A DNA stretch of 64,000 bases from Hofstenia miamia (Eukaryota > Xenacoelomorpha > Acoela): contig SCFE01000080.1 of NCBI GenBank assembly GCA_004352715.1, positions 1,092,331 through 1,156,330 on the forward strand, written 5' to 3'. Below the pieces are notes generated by a model. That model was given only the letters and a program-made list of their open reading frames with translations. It was not told the origin of the DNA and made no database searches. Position numbers and translations under genes: made by a program. Shown in pieces: positions 34,901 through 48,500 of the stretch (its first letter is position 1; each line of letters begins with the position of its first letter).

Positions 34901-37900
34901 GCTGTCTAATCGATCCAATGCAATTCAAATTGAACCTAATCAAGCTTTCTTCTTCCTCGAACTCCGAATGAGCTCATCAAAGAAAGCTTCAGATAAAATT
35001 AGTCGAAAGTTAGATTATCTATTTTATTGGCATGCTGCAGGAGAAATGCTGGTGCCGGTACTCCAAAGTCTGGTCGAAGAGCAAAGGTTGCTTCAGGACA
35101 AGTTATACAGTCCTCAGATCGGCCGTCTACTTCTGCAGCAGCGGCCTGCTTACCAAGCGTGTCAAGGAATGGAAGAGGCGATGTATCATCATCCGATGAG
35201 AAAGATATTTGGCTTTGCATTATGTAAAAGTTTTTGTATTTATTATATTTTTTGCTCTCAGTAATAGAACAACGTTTTACATTGTTTAAATATATCATTT
35301 TGACAAATGGATGGATTATATTTTAGTATATATTTAACTAAATTTCGTCATATTTTGTCAAAAAATATAGTCATATTTTGTTGTTTACAGTCGTATTTCG
35401 GGTTGCTCTAGTGATGAGTTACCGAGATACTCAAAACTACAGCCGAAGAAACACAATTAGCCTTAAGTTTTCTCAGTATGTTTCAACTTTCTTTGCATCT
35501 ATCCCAAATTTTTCACCGTATAAAGTGTGACCTTGTGAATCATTTAGATTTCAAAAAATCATAGCATTGCCTAAGAAAGCGTGTAAATGTGATTCATGGG
35601 TAAAACGAGCAAAATGGGCCAAAACCAAATTTCAAATGCAACAACAAGCTGTCCAATTTCATTTTGAGCCACCAAATGGGTATACTTTTGAAGTTTTAAA
35701 GCTTCCTAGCGTTACATTTGTTTTCCTGAAAAGAAAATAACCCTACTAATATTGTAACACGCAAATACGGCAATAACACCAATGATTTTAATTGTAATTC
35801 ATCAGAAATTTCAAAGTTGGAAGTTACTTTACGTCACGGACGTCCGTGCTTTACGTCCATTTTACCAAAGCGATTTACGAGGATCAATTAGCAACATTTT
35901 CAGGCCATAATTGAGCATCGTTTTTAATCATGTGTTTGCGCAATGAACACTACGATGCTATTTGATAACTATAGTCCATAATTTTGGAAATTTAAGCAAT
36001 GTTTGAGGAGTATACCCATAAATATTTTGCAAGTTCGATAGTTCTCTGCAAAACTTACAATCACTATCTGTGAAACATTAAAAATGACAAATTACTTACA
36101 TGAATAATTATATATTCAATAAATATTTGCAAGAAATTCAAGTATGCATTGAAATTATACACATGTCGGTGGGTGAAAGCAATTTAAGCAAAGTGCAAGC
36201 ATTAAGCGGATGGATTTAAGTCCTATCATAGCACTTAATCAGTTATAACAAAATATTAAGAACCTTAACATATCATATTAACTACATATATCTGTTAGGA
36301 AAAGCGTTGTTCAAGGTATATTGATAACCCTAGGTAACATTTTTGAAAAGTAAAGTGGTATAAATTGGAAATTCTATGAGGACATTATTTTTGCTTTTAT
36401 TTTTCATCTAGAAAAAAGTCATGCTCATTTGAAATGTTAGTAGATTTTGCTACATTTTTGTTAATGTCTTCAAAATAAGACCTTAAATTAGCTTCCTAAA
36501 CATTTTGCAATTTCATTGAAATATATTGAGTTGAATTTTAGAAAAGCGTAAATATCTTCATAGTTTGTTTTCTATTAAAAATCGCAATGATCTACATACA
36601 ATGTTTACTTTAGCTCATCATTTTGTTATGCTGCTAAGCCAAATATGTTCTAAATTGTGCGCTTTTTATGCCAACAACAAATCATGCATCCTTGAAAATT
36701 AATATGTAACTGGTACAAAACTACTTCATTCTAACACATTTGTGACCAAGAGAAGATATTGTCTCTGCTTTCAGGCTTCTTTTGAAGGTAAGTATGGAAC
36801 AGTATATTAAACTTAAAATGCGTATGTTTAATAACTACGACTTCAAAATTTGAATTCAAATGATTGGAATAGTTTGAAGATGAACTGAATCAAAGGCATT
36901 TTTATTAAATATATTTCAGGTTCTAATTTTTGAAAATTTCCTTGCAAATATTTTATTAAAAAACTAAGTTGGTCTCTCGAAATAAACTTAATGAAATTAT
37001 GACTTGCAAAATTCCTCATTCGTCTACTTTTCGATTTTCCTATTGATTCATAAATAGTACATGTATTATACTCATATTTTGATAAAAGCCAAGTTAAAGG
37101 CAATTGAATCAAGCCGCAGACTCAAAATGACTGTATGTTGACATGGCTCTACTTACTATATAGAAAATGAAAAATACGAGCACTCTTTGCAAAAATTTTC
37201 TAAAATACAAAAGTGCACTTATCAATTCTTAGGTATTGAACCGCTAATACTAGTGCACACAATTTCTTAGCACCTCTGTATACAAGAGAAATTTACTATT
37301 TTACATTTGATTAGACAATGGCTATGGAGAGAGTCAACAGATGATCTTTTCAAATGCAATTTTTGTGCCAATTAAGAAAGGCAGTAATTTTCATTAAAGG
37401 AAAATATCATTGTACATTATGCAAATGCTTCATCAGTTACCAAGGTTAAGGGTAATGGAATCTAAAACCACAATATGTTGAAGCAGATTTATTTTTATTG
37501 TTGTATAACTTGTTGTTAAGAAAATCTTTCTCTTAAGTGTAAGAGTTTGCAACCGCTGTTGCATATTAATTTGGTAATATTCAAAAAAATAACAGTATCA
37601 ATTAAATTGGCTAAGTAATCAAATGTTTAAATTAATTATTTCTAAAATTATCAGAGGCCAAAATATATTTAGATTTCAAGTCGCTTTTGCACTTGACCAT
37701 AAAGTTGCTTGTTGCTTGTAATATAAAATACTTCTGATGTTTAGGAAAACTTGTGACGTGCAGTGAAATAAAAAACAACATGCTTATAAAAATTTCCTTT
37801 CCAATGATATATAGCACTATGTATAACGTTTTTCATGCTACCTAGTGTAATGAGAATTACAAAATTCGAAACTGATTGTATTTAAGGTATTCTCCGCAAC

Positions 37901-40900
37901 TTTCCGTATTTTTTGCTTGCCACACTTTTGCTTTGAAGTGAAAATTTTATTGAGAATATGAATCCGTGGTGATGTTTAACCAAAAATCTGATTTAAACAT
38001 TTCGTAGTAAAAGTAATTACAATTTCATCTTTTCTCAGTGATTGTTTGCGTGGAGTCCAAACGGACCCCGAAACATTATAGGTGTTAAAAGACATTCAGT
38101 TTTAAATTAAGCAATTGAAAGAAACTAGGGACTTCAGGAAGCCATTAGGTATGCTATGGAATATTAATAAAACAGCAAGCTTTACACTCCACGATGGATT
38201 TCTATAGTACAACGGATGGATATACAGTATATATAACTAGAAAATAATATCTATAGGCACATCATAATTATTAATTTCGTGATTTGATCAATTTAGACAA
38301 CACATTTAATAAACTGAATTCGATCCCTGAAGCGCTACAAAATAAAACAGTAGATCTTGCAGACGTCCGGCTTCTTTTTGATAAAATTACCAACTTCTAT
38401 GCAGTTTTGTCGAAATATTTGTCATTCATTCTAAAAGCTTTGAAAATGAGATTGTAAAAATTCTCAATGATCAACAGACAAGCAAAGTACTGAGGAAAAA
38501 TTGTCTGCGTCTTGTCTTAAGTCGTTTGCAATGAATCATTTTGAAGCCAATAATGAGAATCTAAAACTGATGCTAATGATTTTACAATATTGGTCCTAAA
38601 AATACGAAAACGTAACTGTAGTTTTACTGAAAAAATAGTTATATGGACTGTCATTTTCTTTTACATACCTCCAATATGGTTGAACGTTTCTTCAGTGTCG
38701 CAGGACATGCATGCAATGATGTTCGACAAAGCAATTTGTCCTTAAATTTAGAAATGCAACTTTTCTTGAAACTCAACAAAATTATAGGTCAAAATATCTA
38801 GTCTCAATACTACTTTAGTTGTTCATTTATATCATTTTGTTGTGAAATACACTTTTGTGTTTCATTGTTTTAAAGTAGAATGTGGAGAAACAAAATTTAA
38901 TGAACATAAACACTGTATTCAGGGCAGAGGCCCACCCAGAGGGGGGACAAGGGAACGTTCCCCCTCAACAGAGCACAGATGCTTCCATACCTCATGAAAT
39001 GTATGTCTTTAACACTCATAGTACATGTATAGTATATTTATATAGTATATTTATCATATTTATCAAGTAACCAAAAATGCTCACGAAAAAACTATATCTA
39101 ACATAAATTATTAGCATTATTGGAACACAAAATCTTGTTAAGTTAATTTTTACTGAATACTATATACATGAAATTGCAAAGATATTAGAAAAATTAGTTT
39201 TAGTACAAAATATAAGGTAAAAGATATGCCATATTTGCTTAAAAAATTAATCAATAAATTTTATTCAATGTTTCCCAGTAGTTGTATAGCAAAATTCTAA
39301 ATTAATTGCATTTTCAATTTTATGTGACTGAGGACTATATGGGATGCTATAAACCAAAGGAATTGAGGTCAGATTGTAGCATGCTGCTTTACATCTTTAA
39401 TATATCAGACATCTTAAAAATTCATTAGATGTCTTAGAAACATGTGAATATAAGCATTTGAAGTGTGAAAATTTAAAAATGATAACAGAATTTAGCTTGA
39501 TTAATATTCTTGAGAGTAACTTTGATTTATTAAAAAATTATTATATTTTATTAAAATATCTATACAAAAACAAATATGAATTTTAGACGCCGGTGCAAAA
39601 ACTCGAATTGGTCGCAAAAATTCAGAGCGCGATGGTATACTGCTGCATGGAAAAGATTGCAGATTGCTCGAAATCAATCTAATCATTCCAAAATAGTCAA
39701 TTGCTTTCTCTGAAAATATATTTTTCAAGTTTATCGTACTTCATCTAAAAGTAGAATATAGAAACTATAAGAATTTGCTGGCATAGCATTAACAAAGTGT
39801 CACTCCTATATTACAATAAAATGATAAAAGTTAATATCTATCAATATAATATTATTTCACTTCTCATTAAAAATGAAAATGGTATTAATTTCAAGAGGAA
39901 TTATTCAAAATTGCAGCGCTAAGTTTCATCAATTTACCTTTAAATTCAGAAGCTTTTTGCAACGTTTATGTGCAACATGGGCAAGGGCACAGCCAGAAGT
40001 TCTTTGCAGGGGGGGGAAGAATATATTATTTGAAGTGCAAATGCTGTTAAGAGAAAAACAATCACGAATTATCAATGTATAAGAAATGCAATATTTGACC
40101 ATTCAATTGCCATAACTATCGCAAAATAACAAAATGAACCTGACTGCACATTATACATAAATGAGAAACAAAATTTTAAAATATTAGGAAAAATAAAAAA
40201 TTAAAATTAAAAAGGAAGGAGCATTTTGTAGCATCGACTTAGGCCCTGTTTTTATTAGAGTTGAGTGAACCCGCTGTGAGTCAACCCGCTTGAAGAAATC
40301 TGTTTCCATTTAATTTTTCGTCCCGCTTTGACTGGCAGCGGGGCGACTTACCTCTAATGGGAACACGTTCGCCCCGCTGCCACTCAACTCTGTTCTTTAA
40401 AAGTGGGGTGAAAGTTATAACGCTGTGATAAATCAAGTGGGAACACATTCGTTCCACTGTAACTCTTAATGTACAAGGAAAAATTCGTCCCATATCTCTT
40501 AGAATTTGCAATAAATAGCATTTTTCAATATGTCTCCGTATGCTTACCAGTCAAGAATTAATCAAAATCTGTTGTTGCAGATATTGAAGCACGATGCCTG
40601 TGGCCTTAAATAGCATTTTGAGTATCTTAAAGCACTTACAACTCAATATAATCTTTCTTGAAAACCAGGCCCGTAGCCAGCATTATCACCTGAGGGGTCA
40701 ACACGCATTCAGTAGGTTGATGGGAATTTCGCCCTTACTCAAAATTTAAACTAAAATTTTACCAAGACTGTACACCATTTTAAGGTTTATGTTGTATACA
40801 TTGGCGTGGCAGAATTTTCTGATGGGGAGGTCATCTAGTAATGATCACGTGTTTTTAGGTTCGTTGTCCAGGAAGGGTTGACTGATCTTCCAGGGGGGGG

Positions 40901-43713
40901 GGAGGTGCGGCCCCTAACTCCCCGTGGCTACAGGCCTGTTGAAAACTTAGCCGCAATGATATCAGCAAAATTATATGATGACAATTAAATTCCTCGGGAA
41001 GGAATATTAAATGGGGTCTATATAAACCTCGTTCCAAAAGAACCTTTTAGATGTCGCTGTAGAACATTCTTCGATTACAATTGCAGTCACACTATGTTAA
41101 TGCAAGTGTGCGCAATGGCAAATAAAAATTCAATAAATTTCAAAGCATTTCTCCTAATTAGATGGATTAATAATCTCAACGAATTAATCTCATCATCTTT
41201 TTGACAAGCCTGAAATTTACTTGTTTGTACTTAACTGTAATTGGGGAGATTAAAAGAGGTGTTAAATATTAATTTCACCGAGCGTAGGGTGACACACTTG
41301 TACTGCCTCAAACCTACCTCCAGCTCCCTTGATATAAAATCAATTTAGTTTCTCATCATTAAATCAGAAGTAATATGAGAGAAAAATATAACACAAGCGA
41401 TTTTGATTAAATCAAAAGTTTTATTGCAAATGCGTACACGTTTTGCCCTAAGTTTAACACATGTAAATATTTTTTTAATCCGTAAGCATTTGCAATCTAT
41501 ATAGGGAATAGTTTGACAATTAATTCAGTTTATTGAAAATCTATTTTTGTGTGGGCCTGGTATTGGGGTTTTCCATAGATTTTTAGTTTCATTCTGTCTG
41601 CAATTGCTTTTGAAGCGTGTTTGTTTTTTGCATCAATTATGGAATACTTTAAAAAATATATACATTTTGATGATGCACACATACAATATTGCCATTACCA
41701 TTATCAAAGCACTACAATTCATTTTTATGCTCACAATTAGAATCCATGAAACATGCTTTCACACATATTAATTTTTTGTTTAATTACTAAAGAAAATATC
41801 ATTGATGTGACTTAATTTTGGGTGATGTAATTTTTTTATGTATCCCAAGTATTGTCGCAGGTTAATTTCAAGAAATTGTTAAGCATATGCCCAATTGATT
41901 TTCGTCAATTTGTAAAAAATCAGTTTTTTAGTAAGTGCATATCTTAAATTACTGCTCAATGGTCGGCTATTCAGAAAATGGATTTTTATTCTCTTATATT
42001 ATTGGAATATTCTAAGAAGTATCAATTGGATAATAATTCACAAAATTGATCATTTTAGCATATGCGTTCTTTTGGCCACAAAAATGAAATTTAATTTTCG
42101 AAATTGGAAAGCTTAGTGCAAGCACGAGTGTTGTGAGTGGACTACTGTCGAGTGGGTTTTTTTCTATATGCATTTTTCAAGAATATTTTCTTCATAATTT
42201 TAGAATGGGTTCGTAAATTCAGATTTTTGCAAATGTGATTTTCGAGTTAATGTTATCCCAGCAATGTTACGTCGGATTTATCTGCAGAATGTATTTATTT
42301 TCAATTGACAGAAATTTCTTAAAATGCAAATTTAATATTTTATTGAAAAAAAATTTGGGTGCGTTATGTAACTTTAAAATATAAAATAGTTAATTAAAAT
42401 GTATTGACAAAAGCTTCACTTCACTTTGTGGAGAATGTAATATAGACAACGACTTAACGTTCTAATAAGACAATGAGTTATGCAACACGTTCTGATGAAA
42501 TCTATTCCATTATGTATGCTAAATAGAATCCAAAATTCTGTGGGCCTGTTATGTGAAATTAACCAGAAGTGTTTTTAGAAGAGTATGCGCCTAGTGTAAT
42601 TAGTAAACCATCACTGGTTTTTCAAATCAACACAATCCTGCTCTTTAAAAGTATTCTTTCCTAATATTTTTCCGTAAAGTCCTATTTTTGTTTACAGATG
42701 TACAAAAAACTCTCATAACAAAAATGTTCTCTTCTAAAGTAACGGATTTTCGTTTTGTATTTGTATCAAGAATGTTCCTCCTCAAAGCTGTTTCAATATC
42801 ATATGAGTTACTACAACAATTAAAGTCATTCAAAAGTTGTATTTGTGTAGCCTAGCAAGAATTAATCATATTGCGCATTTTTACTTTTCACAGGTTTCCT
42901 TCTCCATTACAATGATGTTTGATGTTCTGTAGTATCAAAGTGCGTATACTTCATTGAACTGGAAAAATATTATTGGATCGAACAAACAAATTTTGAAAAT
43001 GCTTAAACAATAAATTTATTGAAATCACCATCCAAAGTAATCCAATTCCTTAAACAGATTACTAAAATATTATTGGTCGTGAAACATATAAAAGGTAATC
43101 ATTCTAGAAAAATGTTAGCTTGTTACATAACTTCGTGCTATCAAGGGTATGTGTTTGTCCTACATTTTATTCATAAAAAAATTATATTTTTTGCTAAAAC
43201 CACAAATATATATCAAAAATTACTTAATAATTTCGATAGCCATATAATATAGGGCAATTGATATATGAATTTCTTGCAAATAATACTTCAACTTAGAGTT
43301 TATAAAACCCCTCCTGCTTCATTGTCTCCATTCTATCAATGTTAAATATATATATANAAAAGTTCACAATTTGTAATAAAAATTTTTGATCTCGTTTCCT
43401 TTGACAAATATTATAAGTTAGTCTAAATTAGGTATTTCAAGTGATTAAAGGTAATTTAGAAATTTTGAAAATATTCTTCCAATAAAATATTTAAGAAAGA
43501 ATATTTTAATCAAAATAATTGATATTTTTAAAGTGGATAGCTCAAATCTTGTTTGCAAAACATATAATAGAAATATTAATGAATTCAATTATAATCTAAT
43601 TATTTTGAGTTGCACAAAAATAAAAGTTGTTCTTCAAAACTAAAATACTGGAGGAAAATCATTTAATCTCAATTTATTGAATTAATATAAACTTATTGAA
43701 ACTTAGTTTGAGG

Positions 43714-43754
<41 letters not shown>

Positions 43755-43990
43755 GGCAAATGATTAGAATTTCTTGAGCATTCAGAGTCTTAGATTTCAT
43801 AATAGACATGTCAAATTTCCCAGAAAATATAAAAAACTTCATTTGTGTTGTATTTCATTTAGTTATCCCTTTAATTGCAGATCATGTAAAAGAAAGAAGC
43901 AATTTACTTACAAATAATATACAGATAAAATACAATATAAAGAAATATAAAGCGGCAAAGCTAAAAAACACAATATATAATAATAACCAA

Positions 43991-44023
<33 letters not shown>

Positions 44024-45482
44024 CAGAGCAAATTTATTGCGCATTATATGTATACAATATCTACAAACTAACACATGACAAAAGAAAATAAACATGAACA
44101 AATTACTACAAATTAATATGTACAATATATAATAATATATTCAATGTTTGAGTGGATGTTTGTGTAGGTGCTCAATGTTGAATGTATGTTTCAAATGCAT
44201 GAAGTGTATTACCGTCCCCTAATGTATACTGTTTTATAAGAAGAAATTGTTTCAATTTTTTTCTAAACTTCTTATAGTTTTTTCTATTCGCGTTTCATAA
44301 TCTAAATTATTCCACAATTTAATTGATATGTGATGGAAGCCATTATAATTTTTATCTAAACTAAAAAACTTTTGCGATCGCTCATTTAATTTAATATAGT
44401 CATTAAGGAAAAGGAGAGATGTTTGTAGAGATTTGAATTTAAATAAGATAGATAGCATATGCATATGAATTTGATAGAACGGNNNNNNNNNNNNNNNNNN
44501 NNNNNNNNNNNNNNNNNNNNNNNNNNNNNNNNNNNNNNNNNNNNNNNNNNNNNNNNNNNNNNNNNNNNNNNNNNNNNNNNNNNNNNNNNNNNNNNNNNNN
44601 NNNNNNNNNNNNNNNNNNNNNNNNNNNNNNNNNNNNNNNNNNNNNNNNNNNNNNNNNNNNNNNNNNNNNNNNNNNNNNNNNNNNNNNNNNNNNNNNNNNN
44701 NNNNNNNNNNNNNNNNNNNNNNNNNNNNNNNNNNNNNNNNNNNNNNNNNNNNNNNNNNNNNNNNNNNNNNNNNNNNNNNNNNNNNNNNNNNNNNNNNNNN
44801 NNNNNNNNNNNNNNNNNNNNNNNNNNNNNNNNNNNNNNNNNNNNNNNNNNNNNNNNNNNNNNNNNNNNNNNNNNNNNNNNNNNNNNNNNNNNNNNNNNNN
44901 NNNNNNNNNNNNNNNNNNNNNNNNNNNNNNNNNNNNNNNNNNNNNNNNNNNNNNNNNNNNNNNNNNNNNNNNNNNNNNNNNNNNNNNNNNNNNNNNNNNN
45001 NNNNNNNNNNNNNNNNNNNNNNNNNNNNNNNNNNNNNNNNNNNNNNNNNNNNNNNNNNNNNNNNNNNNNNNNNNNNNNNNNNNNNNNNNNNNNNNNNNNN
45101 NNNNNNNNNNNNNNNNNNNNNNNNNNNNNNNNNNNNNNNNNNNNNNNNNNNNNNNNNNNNNNNNNNNNNNNNNNNNNNNNNNNNNNNNNNNNNNNNNNNN
45201 NNNNNNNNNNNNNNNNNNNNNNNNNNNNNNNNNNNNNNNNNNNNNNNNNNNNNNNNNNNNNNNNNNNNNNNNNNNNNNNNNNNNNNNNNNNNNNNNNNNN
45301 NNNNNNNNNNNNNNNNNNNNNNNNNNNNNNNNNNNNNNNNNNNNNNNNNNNNNNNNNNNNNNNNNNNNNNNNNNNNNNNNNNNNNNNNNNNNNNNNNNNN
45401 NNNNNNNNNNNNNNNNNNNNNNNNNNNNNNNNNNNNNNNNNNNNNNNNNNNNNNNNNNNNNNNNNNNNNNNNNNNNNNNNNN

Positions 45483-45513
<31 letters not shown>

Positions 45514-48500
45514 TACTGGCCAAACGTTTGGGAACAGTAACCTGTCTAAAGCGTGTTTTATGCTATTTCCTGGAAACTTTGTAAAATTCCTGGAATTCCC
45601 CATTTTTTCTTAGAATTTACAACAGATTCATTTAGCCAATCAAATTAACATACAATACATTTTCACTGAAAAAACACTATCACTATAGTTTGAAATATGG
45701 TCTGTGGTAGTGAAATTTCACCAACACAGCGTGCTCAAATTAATATCTTGTACGAGGAGGGGAACCATTATGAGGCTGTAGCTGTTAGAATGGTCGTGTC
45801 AGTATCTTTGGTATCAAGAAGTGTTACTCGCTATCAGCAACTGCAAAATTTTTCCTCTCTGAAGCAGTCTGGAAGACCAAAAGTAACAACCCCTCAGACT
45901 GACCGTCTCATTCACCATTACATAATCAATCAACCATTCTCTTCATCTTCTGAAGTCAAAGCAAATCTAGGTGCGGTAGTGCAGAATGTATCAACAGCCA
46001 CCATTAGCCGTCAATTGAATACTACCTTTGACCTTCCATCGTGCAAACTGGCAGCCAAACCCAGATTGTCTTCAAAGAACATTCGAGACTGGTTGCGTTT
46101 CTGCAGGCAATACCAACACTACACCTCTGAGATGTGGTATCAAGTAATGTTTAGTGACGAATCCAAGATTTGCAAGTTTACATCATACCGGCCACACGTT
46201 CGACGACCAAGAAACCAAAGATTCAATACACACAACAAACTGTCCGCTTAGCGCCTTCTGTGATGATTTGGGGTGCTATAACTGCGAATTGGGGTGCTAT
46301 AACTGCGAATTGGCGTGCTGGTCTGCATTTTGTTCCTCACAATGAGCAGTCACAGCCAAGGCCTACCTCAAAATAATTCAGGAGAAAGTTTCCCATGTTT
46401 ATGCAGCTTCGCGGAACATCGGTACTACAAGAAGATGGTGCTCCTTGCCACAGCGCCAAAGTTGTGAAACAGTGGATTGCATCACAAGACTTTCGGCTGC
46501 TTGAGAACTGGCCGGGAAACTCCCAAGACCTCAACGTAATAGAAAATTGCTGACATCATATCATGTCTGAGGAAGCGCCAATGCACATCACTCAACGATC
46601 TGAAGGAGCAAATTAAAGGGGTATGGTGCACAGAGATTACTGATGATTATTGTAGAAAGCTGGTCGAGTCAGTGTCAAATCGCATTGCTGCATATTTGGC
46701 CAATAATGGCGGACATACAACATATTAGTGAGTTTTTCTGAATTAACTATTTACTTTCTACACGGTGTTATCATATTGTTTCTACATTGTGTTAAAATAT
46801 TGTTTCTACATTGCTTTTTTAGAGTAAAATACAAAAATTTCTAAATTTGGAAAGTGTTCCCAAACTTTTGGCCAGTACTGTATATATAACTAAAAATACA
46901 ATGAGAAATTGCCTATATTTTAGTTTTCAGCAGGGTGGTAAAAAGTCGGGTTTTAGAATCACAAAAATCCAATTTTTTTCGATTAAGAAATTTCATAATT
47001 CCTTAAAACTAAGATCAACCCATATTAATAAAAGATTTGACACACACGAACATAGCGTACACAACGCACTTCTATTTTATCAAAAACTCATATTCAAAAG
47101 AGTGTTATTTTGTGAAAGAAAGAATCATGTTTCATTTTAGTGTGCATCGATAAGCGTATTAGATGTGCATACACACAAATGACACACTTTGCATGCCACC
47201 TTTATAATACCTTTCATCCCGCTAACATTTGATGCGAAACTTAATCTAAGGCGTTCACACGCAAACAAAAAATTTAATTCTCTGTAATATCCCGAGAGCC
47301 TTTTCATAAATAGTAGTGAAATCTTAGAGATGTCACAATAATGTTTGAATCCATTATGAAAATATCAAATGTGTCGCTTAATATTTACAGAATGAACAAA
47401 AATTTTTTGGAATACATCGTAACAAGTTTTATACTTTCGTCTTTAAGAGAGATGAATTAAATTTACAAATTGCTTTGAACTGAAATGTTAAATCTAGACA
47501 TGCGGCACTTTAAGAGCTCATAATTAATGGAAATGCCATATACCTCGTTTGGTAATGAGAAACTTGCTCCATTCTGAAGATGAGATAGGACTCAATTGCG
47601 ACAGAAGATATTTACTGCACTGATCTTAATTATGAAAGTGAAAATATACCAAACTCAAACAGAAAATCAGCAAAAGTAAATATTTTCCCTTGCCAATGAC
47701 ATTTTCAAAAATTGGATTTTTACTATTGATGTAAATCGAGCAACCATGGTTGATAGCATGCGAATAATATAAAGACTCCTAAATAATAGTAATTGTATAG
47801 CCAGGTCTAGAACCCATAGAGAACGTGTGACAGATTCTAAAGGATTTTGTCGAGAAAAAAAATCTCACAAATCTGAAATAATTAGTTACATCCTTGAATC
47901 GCAACACCAAATAACTCAAGAAGTCCGTTTAATGGATTCAGTTTCAAGACGTTTATCTGCGTGTCACGCTTTGCATGGCAAACTTGTCACCAGGTTACAA
48001 GCGGAGACAATTATATTTTCAAATATATTTTATAAGCCTCTATTTGTCTTTCGTTTGTTATCAAAAATGGGTTTATAATGTGGCCACTTTTTACCCTAGC
48101 ATTACAATTTTTAATGTATACTGAATTTACAGTTTTGTTTGGTCCAATAAATTAAATTCCTTCCATTACTTAGAAGAGAATTGCAGGAAATTCATTTAGT
48201 TAATGAATAAATAGAGTGAATATTATATAATAGGGTGGATCGAAAACCAAAATTTTGGAAATGTTTTGTGCTTGGGGTATAAAAACGTGCTAATTGATAT
48301 AGAAACATATTTCCCTGGATATGAAGTGAATACAATTATATTTAGAGGCTCCTACATTTCATTGAAATTTGGCATATACGCAAAAAAACGGGCAAAATTC
48401 AAAAAATGCTTTTTTGGATAAATGCTATAAAATCGTTTTCTGTGAGGCATAAAACAAGTCTAAACAATACAATAAACAATTATTTCAAATATGAATCAGA

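Noticed and set aside
34968-35298. Three overlapping frames, one Ser/Ala-rich
   Set aside because: All three strands or frames are open over the same GC-richer patch; no family is recognised, so none is called a gene.
43808-44071. 87-codon frame ending in poly-Asn
   Set aside because: The Asn tract is the (AAT)n microsatellite tail of a LINE read in the wrong direction.
44252-45613. Open frames of 384 to 423 codons
   Set aside because: They span the 1000-N gap. Only the outer LINE C-terminal part on the minus strand has real content.
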